Source: Candidatus Gastranaerophilales bacterium
Lineage (GTDB): Bacteria > Cyanobacteriota > Vampirovibrionia > Gastranaerophilales > Gastranaerophilaceae
Direction: 5' to 3'
Length of the DNA stretch: 48,521 bases
Assembly (NCBI GenBank): GCA_944325085.1
Contig: CALUYT010000043.1
Location: 1-48,521, forward strand
The position numbers and the translations under genes are program-made. Positions 7,469-15,611 of the stretch are shown in pieces (the stretch's first letter is position 1; every line of letters starts with the position of its first letter). The notes below the pieces were generated by a model, which saw only the letters and a list, made by a program, of their open reading frames with translations, did not search any database and was not told where the DNA came from.

Positions 7469-8833
7469 TTAGTATCTTTCTAAGTATCTGTCTAGTTCCC
7501 ATTTTGAAACATATGTTCTAAAAGAATCCCATTCTTTTTTCTTCGCAGTCATGAATTCTTTATATATGTGTTCTCCTAGAGCAGCTTGAGCAACAAGTGA
7601 TTTGTCTAAGTTCTCTAAAGCTTCAGAAAGGCTTCCTGGTAGAGAATCTATTCTTTGTCTTTTTCTTTCTTTAGATGTTAGTTTGTAGATGTTGCTTTCA
7701 ACTGGTGCTGGTGGATCAATTTTGTTTCTAATACCATCAAGACAAGTTTCAAGTATTGCCGCAAATGCTAGATATGGGTTGCATGATGGGTCAGGTGATC
7801 TTAATTCAACCCTTGTTGATACCCCTCTTTTTGCAGGAACTCTTAGTAGTGCACTTCTATTTGCTAAAGACCATGCTAAATATACCGGAGCTTCATAACC
7901 CGGGACTAATCTTTTGTAGCTGTTAACTGTTGGGTTGGTTATTGCTGTTATGCTTTTAACGTGTTTAAGCATACCACCTATTGAGTATTTCGCAGTTTCT
8001 GATAGTTGATATTCTGCGTCTTTATCATAAAAAGCATTTTTACCGTCTTTAAATAGAGAAATGTTACAGTGCATACCAGAACCATTAATTCCAAATATTG
8101 GTTTTGGCATAAATGTTGCATGTAAGTTATGTTTTGCTGCAATTGCTTTTACTGCAATTCTAAAGGTTGTAACATTGTCTGCCGCGGTTAGTATGTCTGT
8201 ATATCTGAAGTCTATTTCATGTTGTCCGTCTGCAACTTCGTGGTGAGAAGCTTCAATATCAAAGCCCATTTCTTGAAGTGTTAAAACAATATCAGATCTG
8301 ATATCTTCGCCTAAATCTTCAGGTCCAACATCATAGTATCCAGCTCTGTCTTGAGTTTCTGTTGTTACATTTCCATCTTTGTCTTTTGCAAATAAGAAAA
8401 ATTCTGCTTCAGGTCCGATGTTCATTGAAAAACCTAGTTTCTCTGCAGATTCCATAACTCTTTTTAAATTACATCTTGGGCAACCTTCAAATGGTGTTCC
8501 ATCAGCATTATAAATATCACAAATTAATCTTGCAGCATTAACTCCACCGTGTTCTCTCCAAGGTAATATTTGGAAACTGTTCATATCAGGATAGAAAAAC
8601 ATGTCTGATGTTTCTATACTTCTGAAACCTTTTATAGAAGATCCGTCAAGCATGATTTCATTATTTAGAATTTTGTCTATTTGTTCAGATGGTATAGAAA
8701 TATTTTTTGCTTGTCCATTTATATCTACGAATTGCAATTTGATGAATTTGATGTTGTATTGTTTAATAAGTTCCTTAATTTCATCTGGAGTAAATTGTTT
8801 TCCATCTAATCGTGCATGTGTAAATTTTGTCAT
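7469..8833 (-). CDS. glnA: Type I glutamine synthetase
   Basis: It makes glutamine from glutamate, ammonia and ATP as a cytosolic dodecamer, the main ammonia-assimilating step. Recognisable elements are DGSSIKGFRSI (near 62-72), the metal-binding GPEAEFFLF (near 141), the HHEVADGQHEIDF block, the ATP site NPTVNSYKRLVPG, the RVELRSPDPSCNPYLA region and a NIYKLT motif. At 454 aa and without the 25-residue insertion of proteobacterial GS, it belongs with the GSI-alpha (Bacillus/Clostridium) class. That class is usually controlled by feedback and protein binding rather than adenylylation. The C-terminus WELDRYLERY resembles the regulatory tail of that class. A strong promoter precedes it. Confidence 0.97.
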   Translation of the reverse strand: MTKFTHARLDGKQFTPDEIKELIKQYNIKFIKLQFVDINGQAKNISIPSEQIDKILNNEIMLDGSSIKGFRSIETSDMFFYPDMNSFQILPWREHGGVNAARLICDIYNADGTPFEGCPRCNLKRVMESAEKLGFSMNIGPEAEFFLFAKDKDGNVTTETQDRAGYYDVGPEDLGEDIRSDIVLTLQEMGFDIEASHHEVADGQHEIDFRYTDILTAADNVTTFRIAVKAIAAKHNLHATFMPKPIFGINGSGMHCNISLFKDGKNAFYDKDAEYQLSETAKYSIGGMLKHVKSITAITNPTVNSYKRLVPGYEAPVYLAWSLANRSALLRVPAKRGVSTRVELRSPDPSCNPYLAFAAILETCLDGIRNKIDPPAPVESNIYKLTSKERKRQRIDSLPGSLSEALENLDKSLVAQAALGEHIYKEFMTAKKKEWDSFRTYVSKWELDRYLERY

Positions 8834-8860
8834 ACTTAACCTCTTTCTTGGGTATCAAAA

Positions 8861-8919
8861 TCTATTCTGTTTCATAAATACTACTTTATTAGAATAGAAA
8901 CTTTATTCATAAAGGTCAA
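8861..8919 (-). promoter_or_regulatory. glnA promoter with inverted repeat
   Basis: On the minus strand TTGACC (8919-8914) and TATTCT (8896-8891) are separated by exactly 17 bp. The -10 box is part of an 8-bp perfect inverted repeat, TCTATTCT (8861-8868) and AGAATAGA (8891-8898), with a 22-bp gap. The repeat could be an operator over the -10 and start site. No NtcA box (GTA-N8-TAC) is seen. Confidence 0.6.
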
Positions 8920-9029
8920 GTTTTTTCTTATAAAGATTATATAAAGAACGATTTAAGGGGTTTTATTTTATTTAATTTCTTTTGATTTTTTTTCTAAAGA
9001 TAAATTTATTTATTGTAATTGTATGAAAA

Positions 9030-9071
9030 AATTTAACCTAAACTAATATGATTATTAATTTAGGTTAAATT
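9030..9071 (-). terminator. panD terminator
   Basis: A 13-bp perfect inverted repeat (AATTTAACCTAAA at 9030-9042, TTTAGGTTAAATT at 9059-9071) is followed on the minus strand by six T. It lies 38 bp after the panD stop. The stem is AT-rich, so strength is uncertain. Confidence 0.6.
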
Positions 9072-9108
9072 TTATTGAAATATTATTTTTTAAAAAATCT
9101 TAACAATT

Positions 9109-9465
9109 TTATTTTTTTTCAATAATTTTATTATCATCATCTACGATAACAATTGTAGGTTTAAAGTTATTTAATTCTTCTTCTTTAAATTGTCCGTATG
9201 TTACAATAATAACTTTGTCTCCAGGTTGAACTTTTCTTGCAGCTGCTCCATTTAAGCAAATTTGACCAGAATCAGCTTTACCTTTTATTACGTATGTTTG
9301 AAATCTTTCTCCATTATTAACGTCAAGAATTTCAACTTTTTGCCATTCTCTAATTTTTGCAGCTTTTAATAAAGTTTCATCTATTGTGATAGAGCCTACA
9401 TAATTAAGATTTGCATCTGTTACTGTTGCTCTATGTATTTTTGAACATAAAAATTCTAATAACAT
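9109..9465 (-). CDS. panD: Aspartate 1-decarboxylase proenzyme
   Basis: PanD decarboxylates aspartate to beta-alanine for pantothenate and coenzyme A synthesis. It is made as a proenzyme that cleaves itself between Gly24 and Ser25; this NYVGSITID site is present, leaving a pyruvoyl group on the new N-terminus. The active-site K9 (in [10 protein letters not shown]), the YVIKG strand and the [16 protein letters not shown] block match the family, and 118 aa is the standard length. A GAGGT Shine-Dalgarno precedes the ATG. No panB or panC is in the window. It looks monocistronic, between glnA and the ribbon-helix-helix gene. Confidence 0.96.
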   Translation of the reverse strand: MLLEFLCSKIHRATVTDANLNYVGSITIDETLLKAAKIREWQKVEILDVNNGERFQTYVIKGKADSGQICLNGAAARKVQPGDKVIIVTYGQFKEEELNNFKPTIVIVDDDNKIIEKK

Positions 9466-9594
9466 AATATTTACCTCTTAATTTTATTATATAACAAATA
9501 TATTTTGATATAAGTGTTTGGTTAGAAAATAAAAGTTGATATTTTATGAGGTAATTTTATAATTATTATATTTATATAAGTTTTTGCACAACAC

Positions 9595-9622
9595 AAAAGT
9601 CCTCGAACCCTCGAGGACTTTT
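9595..9622 (-). terminator. Terminator of the ribbon-helix-helix gene
   Basis: A stem AAAAGTCCTCGA / TCGAGGACTTTT with a 4-nt loop follows the stop at 9660. It has T-runs at both ends of the stem and could act in both directions. Confidence 0.75.
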
Positions 9623-9659
9623 AAGTTTCCCAAATCTTTCGCCTTTTCCTTACCACTGA

Positions 9660-9848
9660 TTAACTCAACAACGACTCTAATAAGTTTGCATTTTGGAGAG
9701 CTCCTGTTGATTCTTTAATTTTTTGTTTGTAAATGTAAGTTCTAAGAGCTTCTCTAATCAACTCACTTCTTGAACGATTTTCGCCATCTGCAACTTGGTC
9801 AATTTTGTTCAAAAAATCTTCAGGCATTGAAATTAATACTCTCGCCAT
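9660..9848 (-). CDS. Ribbon-helix-helix (CopG/MetJ-like) regulator
   Basis: A 62-aa DNA-binding protein. The N-terminal strand ARVLISMPEDFLNKID, the DNA-contacting ribbon, is followed by the two helices of a ribbon-helix-helix dimer (RSRSELIREALRTYI). A short tail of about 15 residues (STGALQNANLLESLLS) follows. Such proteins act as dimeric repressors, often autoregulatory, and are frequent as NikR-, CopG- or antitoxin-type regulators. No toxin gene is adjacent, so an antitoxin role is not supported. It starts at ATG with AGGAG. A 10-bp perfect inverted repeat about 75-95 bp upstream is a candidate operator. Confidence 0.88.
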   Translation of the reverse strand: MARVLISMPEDFLNKIDQVADGENRSRSELIREALRTYIYKQKIKESTGALQNANLLESLLS

Positions 9849-9921
9849 ATATTCTCCTTTTTACTTATCTGGTCGCTAACTGCTTACATTATTATAAAAA
9901 ATTTTATATTTAAAAAAGTGC

Positions 9922-9943
9922 TATATTTTATGTATAAAATATA
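9922..9943. promoter_or_regulatory. Palindrome upstream of the RHH gene
   Basis: TATATTTTAT (9922-9931) and ATAAAATATA (9934-9943) form a perfect 10-bp inverted repeat with a 2-nt gap, upstream of the RHH start at 9848. It is a plausible operator, but the high A+T content makes chance palindromes common. Confidence 0.3.
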
Positions 9944-10020
9944 TACTAATTTTTAAAAGTGTTGATTTTACTATGTTTGAGGGGTTTCTTTTTCTTAATA
10001 TTTGTTAATATATTGCAACC

Positions 10021-10998
10021 TTATTCAAATATTATTGCAATAGCTATAAAAAGCATGAAATATGTTGTTATATTTCTAACCATGTAAAATCTTAGATAAA
10101 AAGATTCATTGTATGTTCCTACTATATTTTTCCAGTTATCCAGTGGGTAATTCCAAAAAGGATTTTTAGGTATTATAGTTGAATTTTTATTATAAATTTT
10201 TAGAGATTTATATAGTTCAATAACCATTGGTATAGTTATAAACGTCAATATATACAGATAGTTTTTTGAAGTATATATTGTATAAATTATTAGTAAATAG
10301 CTTAAAGTGTAGAAAATAGATATAAAATTTAGTGCGTTTTGTTTTGTTTTTAGTAATAAACACAAAGTTTTTTTATTAGTTTTTTTATCACCATCAAAGT
10401 CCATAAGCATGTGGGCATATAATACGGAATTTACAAACATAACGCAAGCTATAGATAATATAAATACTTGAAGTGAAAAATGCTTTGTCATTACATAATA
10501 TACGCCTTCAAACAGTAATGGTCCGTAGGCAATTATAACAAGTAATTCTCCAAGTCCGTTCATCGAAAATTTTGGATATAATAATGCGACTAAAAGTCCA
10601 ATTATTGCAAGATAAATAACTGCAGGGCCGGACATAAATAATAATATTAACCCTGTCAAAGCTGCAATTGCTAACATTGTTATTATAGTGTTTCTTAAGT
10701 CTTTTGTTGTGGCTTGTCCGCATCTTAGATATTCGCATTTGCAGTCTCTTCCTGCTTTAACAAAGTTTTCATCTTTACTTAAAACTTTATAGTCAACATA
10801 GTCATCTATAAGATTTGTTGCAAGGTGAGCCATGCAAATCCCTATTAGTGCTATTATCCCTGCAATAGGGTTTCCGTTATGTTTTAATGAATAAATAAAT
10901 ATGACAAGCCAGCTAAGTATTGTCATTGGTACAGAATATAATCTTGCACAGTTTAGCCAAAATAATATTTTGGAAAATATGTTTTTTAAGTATTTCAT
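10021..10998 (-). CDS. UbiA-family prenyltransferase
   Basis: An integral membrane protein (325 aa) with about eight hydrophobic segments. It has both aspartate motifs of the UbiA superfamily, which transfers prenyl chains to aromatic or other acceptors: N62-LID-D66-YVD69 and D200-FDGD204-KKTNKK. The acceptor is not obvious; MenA-like (menaquinone) is possible. A Cys-rich loop (CKCEYLRC, about 86-93) after the first motif is unusual. The ATG at 10998 was chosen; a TTG at 11010 would add four residues and overlap the upstream gene. Neither has a good ribosome site, so coupling to the upstream stop (11000) is likely. It is the last gene of the nanE-ROK operon. Confidence 0.82.
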   Translation of the reverse strand: MKYLKNIFSKILFWLNCARLYSVPMTILSWLVIFIYSLKHNGNPIAGIIALIGICMAHLATNLIDDYVDYKVLSKDENFVKAGRDCKCEYLRCGQATTKDLRNTIITMLAIAALTGLILLFMSGPAVIYLAIIGLLVALLYPKFSMNGLGELLVIIAYGPLLFEGVYYVMTKHFSLQVFILSIACVMFVNSVLYAHMLMDFDGDKKTNKKTLCLLLKTKQNALNFISIFYTLSYLLIIYTIYTSKNYLYILTFITIPMVIELYKSLKIYNKNSTIIPKNPFWNYPLDNWKNIVGTYNESFYLRFYMVRNITTYFMLFIAIAIIFE

Positions 10999-10999
10999 A

Positions 11000-11224
11000 T
11001 TAGTTTTCAAAGAGATTTTTCAGAGCTACAACAGATTCATAACTTGCGCCGGCTTCTAATATTTCTTCAGCACCAAGCCCAAACATTGTGATAAGATTTC
11101 TTGCTTCTTTAGTTTTGTTTAAGTTAAGCAATTTTGCCGTTTCTTTTATTGCATCTGCTCTTGTAATCTTGGTTATTTGGTCATTTATACCTTTTCTAAA
11201 TATTCTGGTTTTTGACTTTCCCAT
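11000..11224 (-). CDS. Small hypothetical protein, 74 aa
   Basis: Not recognised. It is basic at the N-terminus (GKSKTRIFRKG) and then helical (about 20-72), with a pattern like a short HTH or UBA-type bundle (ADAIKETAKLLNLNKTKEARNLITMFGLGAEEILEAG). The start codon abuts the ROK kinase stop (11225) with no gap, and the stop is 1 nt before the UbiA ATG, so it lies inside a tightly packed operon. Its place between a sugar kinase and a membrane prenyltransferase does not reveal its job. Confidence 0.7.
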   Translation of the reverse strand: MGKSKTRIFRKGINDQITKITRADAIKETAKLLNLNKTKEARNLITMFGLGAEEILEAGASYESVVALKNLFEN

Positions 11225-12100
11225 TTATAACTCCTTACCTAGAGCTAAAAGAGCTGCACCTATCATGCCGGAATAATTACCTGCTGAGGCTTTAAGAACT
11301 TTTGTCGGTGTAGTTACTATTTGTTCATTTACTATTTTTTCTATTTTTTCAGTATTAACAAATTCTGCCATTGAGCCTGATAAAACTACACATTCAGGGT
11401 CAAATATATTTGCCAGTCCAATAATACCATCAGTAATATCATTTTCCCATTTGTTTAGAACTGCTATCATTTTTTCATTATTAGCGTTTACGCCTTCAAT
11501 AACATCATAAGTTGTTACATTTTTATTATTTAACATTTCTTCTGCTGTAATTTTTAGCCCTGTACCTGAAGCATATATTTCAAAGCAATCCCAAGAACCA
11601 CAAGTACATTTTCTTTTTTTATCAGTGTTCATTTTAAAGTGCATTTCTCCAGCTGCACCATTTTGACCTTTTAGAAGTTTATCATTAACAATGATTCCTC
11701 CGCCAACACCTGTTCCCAGCGTAATCATAACAGATGTAGAACAACCTTTTGATGAGCCTATTTCATGTTCTGCCCAAGCTGCACAATTGGCATCATTTTC
11801 AACAAATACAGGTTTATTTGATAATTCTGTAAAAGGCATATTTGGATAGCCTGCAGCAATATTTCCTGTTGAACCTAAAATTCCTGTGTTTTGATTATTA
11901 ACGGCTCCACAAGTCGAAAATGCTATAACATCAACATTGTTTTCTTGTTCTTTTATAATGTCAATAAAAACGCGTTTTATCTCTTCAAAAGTTTTCGGAG
12001 TAGGTGTTTTTTTTATTTCACTTATGATTTCACCATTTTCATTTATTATTGCACTATAAATTTTAGTGCCTCCAACATCAAGTGCTAAAGCTTTTTTCAT
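11225..12100 (-). CDS. ROK-family sugar kinase (probable ManNAc or glucokinase type)
   Basis: Phosphorylates a hexose or N-acetyl-hexosamine with ATP. It has the ASKHA phosphate loop DVGGTK (8-13), the catalytic base D103 in ENDANCAAWAE, the ATP-binding GTGVGGGIIV (about 129-138), and the ROK zinc site H154 with C165-T-C167-G and C172. The usual GEIGH is GEMH here. At 291 aa it is normal length for a ROK kinase without a DNA-binding domain. Because nanE is upstream in the same operon, N-acetylmannosamine kinase (NanK) is a reasonable specificity, but glucokinase cannot be excluded by reading. Short gaps on both sides show co-transcription. Confidence 0.88.
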   Translation of the reverse strand: MKKALALDVGGTKIYSAIINENGEIISEIKKTPTPKTFEEIKRVFIDIIKEQENNVDVIAFSTCGAVNNQNTGILGSTGNIAAGYPNMPFTELSNKPVFVENDANCAAWAEHEIGSSKGCSTSVMITLGTGVGGGIIVNDKLLKGQNGAAGEMHFKMNTDKKRKCTCGSWDCFEIYASGTGLKITAEEMLNNKNVTTYDVIEGVNANNEKMIAVLNKWENDITDGIIGLANIFDPECVVLSGSMAEFVNTEKIEKIVNEQIVTTPTKVLKASAGNYSGMIGAALLALGKEL

Positions 12101-12114
12101 ATCAATTCCTTTTA

Positions 12115-12327
12115 TTATTTATTGCATTTGTTAAATTCATCTCTGCTTAATTGCTTCATACAATCTCTGTACATAGAATGTAGTTCTCTTCTTGAAATTT
12201 TCATATTTAAAATTTCAACTTCTTGATCTGGTACAGGTGTTTTTTTAGGTTTTGCATTTTCAATAATTTTTACAAGATTATTAAATTTATCTAAGGTTGA
12301 TAAAGGTTTTAATGGAAAAATTTTCAT
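12115..12327 (-). CDS. Small hypothetical protein, 70 aa
   Basis: Not recognised. The ATG at 12327 has AAGGAG 5 nt upstream and is clearly the start; a longer reading would run into nanE. The product is basic and helical in its second half (KISRRELHSMYRDCMKQL), with a Pro/Lys-rich middle (AKPKKTPVPDQEVEI). There is no signal peptide. It sits 11 nt after nanE and 14 nt before the ROK kinase, so it belongs to the operon. Confidence 0.65.
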   Translation of the reverse strand: MKIFPLKPLSTLDKFNNLVKIIENAKPKKTPVPDQEVEILNMKISRRELHSMYRDCMKQLSRDEFNKCNK

Positions 12328-12338
12328 AATACTCCTTG

Positions 12339-13031
12339 TTATTTTTTTCTGAACACGAATCTTTTTGTAATTAATTGTGGTCTTGTGATTGCAGAGCCAA
12401 TTACTACACAATGAGCACCTAATTCAAAAGCTTTGTTTACTTGTTCCGGTTCCCAAATTCTACCTTCAAGAACAACCGGTAAGTTTGTTTGTTCTACAAG
12501 TTGTTTTAATAATTCAAAATCTGGTTCGTTTGCCGGTGAATTAGCTGATTCTAATGTGTAACCTGCAAGGGTTGTTGATAATATATCAGCACCGGCTTCT
12601 TGTGCTTTTATCCCCTCTTCAACAGTAGAAATATCAGCCATAGCAAGTCTTTTATTTATGTGAACATATTTTATTAAATCTGATAATTTTTCGTTTTCAG
12701 GTCGTTTTCTTTGTGTACCGTCCATTGCAATTATATCTGCTCCAGCTTCGATTAATTCAAGTACATCTTTGATTGTTGGAGTTATATAAACTATTTCTTT
12801 CCAATTTTTTGGTATAATGTTTGGTTTTGTTAGTCCTATCACAGGAACATGAAATAACCTTTTGGCATTTCTAACATCTCTTGCTCCTGCAACTCTTAGT
12901 GCGCCTGCTCCACCTGTTACAACAGATTTCATCATTGCTACCATGCATTTTTCTAAGTAAAGAGGTTCAGAAGGCATGGCTTGTACTGATACAACTACGG
13001 TTCCCTTAATTTTATTTATAATATTATTCAT
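12339..13031 (-). CDS. nanE: N-acetylmannosamine-6-phosphate 2-epimerase
   Basis: NanE interconverts ManNAc-6-phosphate and GlcNAc-6-phosphate in sialic acid and ManNAc catabolism. This is a (beta/alpha)8 barrel of 230 aa, the usual length. Family features are SVQAMPSEPLY near the N-terminus, GAGALRVAG, the IGLTKPN loop, the catalytic-Lys analogue region and GADIIAMDGTQRKRP, and the phosphate-binding end LEGRIWEPEQVNKAFELGAHCVVIGSAITRP (in two parts). It is first in an operon with the ROK kinase. There is no Shine-Dalgarno; a TATAAT lies just 6 nt before the ATG, suggesting a leaderless transcript. Transport genes and nanA are not in the window. Confidence 0.94.
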   Translation of the reverse strand: MNNIINKIKGTVVVSVQAMPSEPLYLEKCMVAMMKSVVTGGAGALRVAGARDVRNAKRLFHVPVIGLTKPNIIPKNWKEIVYITPTIKDVLELIEAGADIIAMDGTQRKRPENEKLSDLIKYVHINKRLAMADISTVEEGIKAQEAGADILSTTLAGYTLESANSPANEPDFELLKQLVEQTNLPVVLEGRIWEPEQVNKAFELGAHCVVIGSAITRPQLITKRFVFRKK

Positions 13032-13037
13032 ACATGA

Positions 13038-13076
13038 ATTATATATTAAACAAAACTTTTTGCATTATGGTATAAT
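13038..13076. promoter_or_regulatory. Divergent nanE / M16 peptidase promoters
   Basis: On the minus strand TATAAT (13043-13038) ends 6 nt before the nanE ATG. On the plus strand an extended -10, TGG-TATAAT (13068-13076), precedes the M16 gene by 25 nt. The two sets lie back to back in a 70-bp gap. Confidence 0.5.
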
Positions 13077-13101
13077 AAATCTTATAAATGAGGAAATTTT
13101 T

Positions 13102-14430
13102 ATGAATAAAGAATTAGTTAAATATCCTTTTTTGACAAAGGAAGTTGAAATATATGAAAGAGAAAATGGTCATAAGATAGTTTTAGCTCATAAAGATGGT
13201 GATATGGTGCAAGTTGCTTCATGGGTTAAAACAGGTTCTATAAATGAAAATGATGAAAATAATGGTATATCACACTTTTTAGAGCATTTAATGTTTAAAG
13301 GTACCAATACATATAAGGTTGGTGAGTTTGATAGAATGCTAGAATCTAAAGGTGCAATTGTTAATGCTGCAACTTGGAAAGATTATACATTTTATTATGT
13401 AACTTTGCCTAGAGGTAAGGATAATAAAGACTTTTATCTTGCAATTGATTTGCATGCTGATATGATGATGGATCCTGTATTCCCGGCAGAAGAATTGGGA
13501 GCTCCTTTTGATATCAATGACAATACTGTCTCTGATAAAAGAGAAAGACACGTTGTAATTGAAGAAATTAGAATGCGCAAAGATCAACCTTGGACAAAAG
13601 TTTATAATGCTTGTAATCATAATATGTATTCTTCTCACCCTTACAAAAGAGATGTTATAGGTACTCCTGATATAATTTCAAGATTAACAAGGGAAGATAT
13701 TGATAATTATTATAGAAAATTTTATACTCCAGAAAATGTTACAACTATTATTGTTGGTGATTTTGATCATGATAAAGTTTTAAATATGATTTGTGATAAG
13801 TTTAATTTTCCAAATCGTTTGGTTTCAGAGCATAAAATTAATACTATTGATAAGCCTGTTTCTCAAACCAAATATGTTGAAACTTTTGGAAATGTTCAAA
13901 CTTCATACTTGATGTTTGGTTGGCTTGGTCCTAAAGCTAATGAATTGAAGCAGTCTATTTGTTTGAATTTGATTAGTATAATATTTGGAGATGGCACTAG
14001 TTCACGATTACAACAAAATCTAATTGAAAAACTCCCGGAAAAGATCTTTAATTTTGTTGATTCTGAGCATTATCAATTCAAGGACGGAAATAATTTCTTT
14101 ATACACGCTAATTTTAATTCCGAGTATAAAGATAAAGCTATTGAATTGATAAAGACAGAATTGGCTAATTTATTGAATGTTAAAATTTCTCAAGAAGAAT
14201 TAAATAAGGCTAAGAAATGTACTAAATCTAGGTTTGCATATTCTGCCGAAACAGTTTCAGAAATTGGTGAAACTATTGGTTATTATATGACAGTATGTGA
14301 TGATCTAAAATTGATTGAAGAATATTTATCAGATTTAGAAAGTATAACGGTAGAAGATTTGGAAAATACGATTAAGACTTACTTGTCTATAGATAATGCT
14401 GTAATTTCAGTGTTATCACCAGCTTCTTAG
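13102..14430 (+). CDS. M16-family zinc metallopeptidase
   Basis: A processing-peptidase-like protein of 442 aa. The inverted zinc motif H58-FLE61-H62 (HFLEHLMFKG) is intact and the distal zinc ligand is in VVIEEIRMRKD about 75-80 residues later. The second half (about 195-440) is the inactive-type M16 lobe with the SYLMFGWLGPK and GDGTSSRLQQNL elements. Residues 1-15 (MNKELVKYPFLTKEV) carry no signal peptide, so it is probably cytosolic. The ATG at 13102 has TGAGG upstream; a longer in-frame extension would overlap nanE and is rejected. It is 14 nt from the UDG gene, so they are likely co-transcribed. The natural substrate is unknown. Confidence 0.92.
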   Translation: MNKELVKYPFLTKEVEIYERENGHKIVLAHKDGDMVQVASWVKTGSINENDENNGISHFLEHLMFKGTNTYKVGEFDRMLESKGAIVNAATWKDYTFYYVTLPRGKDNKDFYLAIDLHADMMMDPVFPAEELGAPFDINDNTVSDKRERHVVIEEIRMRKDQPWTKVYNACNHNMYSSHPYKRDVIGTPDIISRLTREDIDNYYRKFYTPENVTTIIVGDFDHDKVLNMICDKFNFPNRLVSEHKINTIDKPVSQTKYVETFGNVQTSYLMFGWLGPKANELKQSICLNLISIIFGDGTSSRLQQNLIEKLPEKIFNFVDSEHYQFKDGNNFFIHANFNSEYKDKAIELIKTELANLLNVKISQEELNKAKKCTKSRFAYSAETVSEIGETIGYYMTVCDDLKLIEEYLSDLESITVEDLENTIKTYLSIDNAVISVLSPAS

Positions 14431-14444
14431 GAGTAAGTGTTTAT

Positions 14445-15035
14445 ATGCCAACGGAATTTGATGAGTCTTTAGAAAATGTTAGAGAGAAATGTTTACATTG
14501 TCAAAAGTGTGGACTCTGTAAAACTCGTACTAATATAGTGTTTTCCGGTGGTGTTCCAAATTCAAAATTGATGTTAATAGGTGAGGCTCCCGGGTATTAT
14601 GAAGATCAAAAGGGTGAACCTTTTGTTGGTAAAGCCGGACAATTGTTAGATAAAATTCTGGCATGTGTTGGTTTTTCCAGACAAAATGATTTATATATAT
14701 GTAATACTTTAAAGTGCAGACCTCCTGAAAATAGAGATCCTTTGCCGGAAGAAAAAGCTGCTTGTAGAGAATATTTAGATGCTCAAGTTGAAATCTTAAA
14801 ACCTAGAATAATTTTATTATGCGGACGGGTTGCGGTTAATTCTTTTATCGATACAAAGCTTGGAATAACCAAATTGAGGGGTAAATGGTTTGAGGGACCT
14901 TATTATTCTAAAATGATGCCTATTTTTCACCCTTCATATCTATTAAGAAATGATAGCAGGGAAAAAGGTTCTCCAAAATGGTTAATGTGGCAGGATATAA
15001 AAGAAGTTCGTAGAGTTTATGATCAAATGGACTAG
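14445..15035 (+). CDS. Type-4 uracil-DNA glycosylase (iron-sulfur)
   Basis: Excises uracil from DNA at the start of base excision repair. It has the family 4 motifs: GEAPG (46-50) followed by YEDQKGEPFVGKAG, N86-T-LKCRPPENRDP, and HPSYLLR near the C-terminus. The [4Fe-4S] ligands are suggested by Cys residues at 16, 19, 22 and 25, and C91 and C107; in this family two come from the N-terminal block and two from the later ones. At 196 aa it is the normal length. It follows the M16 peptidase by 14 bp with GGAG inside the gap. Confidence 0.93.
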   Translation: MPTEFDESLENVREKCLHCQKCGLCKTRTNIVFSGGVPNSKLMLIGEAPGYYEDQKGEPFVGKAGQLLDKILACVGFSRQNDLYICNTLKCRPPENRDPLPEEKAACREYLDAQVEILKPRIILLCGRVAVNSFIDTKLGITKLRGKWFEGPYYSKMMPIFHPSYLLRNDSREKGSPKWLMWQDIKEVRRVYDQMD

Positions 15036-15125
15036 TTTATATTGTAAAAGTTTGTGAATTTATATCAAATTTTTTTATTTTTGTTTATTATAACTACAAA
15101 ACTATTTTAGGAGGTATATAATATT

Positions 15126-15545
15126 ATGATACATCCTGTTAACTACTATAATAAGCCATTCTATATCTATAATTCTTATTTTCATTATTCTTTAAAGGCA
15201 TATGAAACTCGAGAAGAAATGGAAAGTAGGTTAAGAGAAGAACGTGCTCAAATTCAAAATGTTATTGATCAAAATAATAGTAAGCAAAGTGATTGTAATA
15301 GTAAAATATCATCTTTGGAAGGTAAAATTAGTGAAGACAAATCTGATATTGATTCAGATAGATCAAGATTGTCATCCAATAGGCAAGAGTATGAAAATAG
15401 ACGCTCAAGATTGCAAGATGAATTAAATTCGGATGAGCAAAAATTGCAAAGAGACAGGGATCAATTGGATAAAGCTCGCTCTGAGTTATCTGATCTGAAA
15501 ACTAAGCATGATAGTCTGGAAAGTAAGTTAAATAACGTAAAATAA
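15126..15545 (+). CDS. Coiled-coil protein, 139 aa
   Basis: No family is recognised. After a Tyr/Asn-rich N-terminus (about 1-25) the protein from residue 30 to the end is a continuous coiled coil rich in Glu, Arg, Ser, Asp and Gln (heptads with Leu/Ile). The predicted register includes a repeat-like SDIDSDRSRLSS segment. There is no signal peptide. A strong AGGAGG precedes the ATG by 11 nt. It is flanked by a strong terminator, so it is monocistronic. The role is unknown; a structural or scaffold protein is possible. Confidence 0.75.
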   Translation: MIHPVNYYNKPFYIYNSYFHYSLKAYETREEMESRLREERAQIQNVIDQNNSKQSDCNSKISSLEGKISEDKSDIDSDRSRLSSNRQEYENRRSRLQDELNSDEQKLQRDRDQLDKARSELSDLKTKHDSLESKLNNVK

Positions 15546-15554
15546 ATAATAATT

Positions 15555-15590
15555 AAAAGACGTGATTTCAATTTAGAAATCACGTCTTTT
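15555..15590. terminator. Bidirectional terminator between coiled-coil gene and PFOR
   Basis: A 14-15-bp near-perfect stem (AAAAGACGTGATTT / AAATCACGTCTTTT) with a short loop. It can serve both convergent genes: the plus strand continues into TTTTATAATT and the minus strand into TTTTAATTATTA. Confidence 0.85.
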
Positions 15591-15611
15591 ATAATTATGA
15601 TGATTTTATTA

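Noticed and set aside
8834-9029. Possible glutamine riboswitch in the glnA leader
   Set aside because: The leader is very AT-rich and lacks the conserved core of the glnA RNA motif; a plain promoter with a short leader explains it.
9660-9848. Antitoxin of a toxin-antitoxin module
   Set aside because: No adjacent small toxin gene on either side; the neighbours are panD and the UbiA operon.
12976-13101. Extended N-terminus of the M16 peptidase
   Set aside because: The extension overlaps divergent nanE and its promoter; the ATG at 13102 has a ribosome site.
15036-15125. TTGTAA at 15043 as a fourth copy of the TTGTAACAA element
   Set aside because: Only six bases match and the second half is absent; it is not better than chance.
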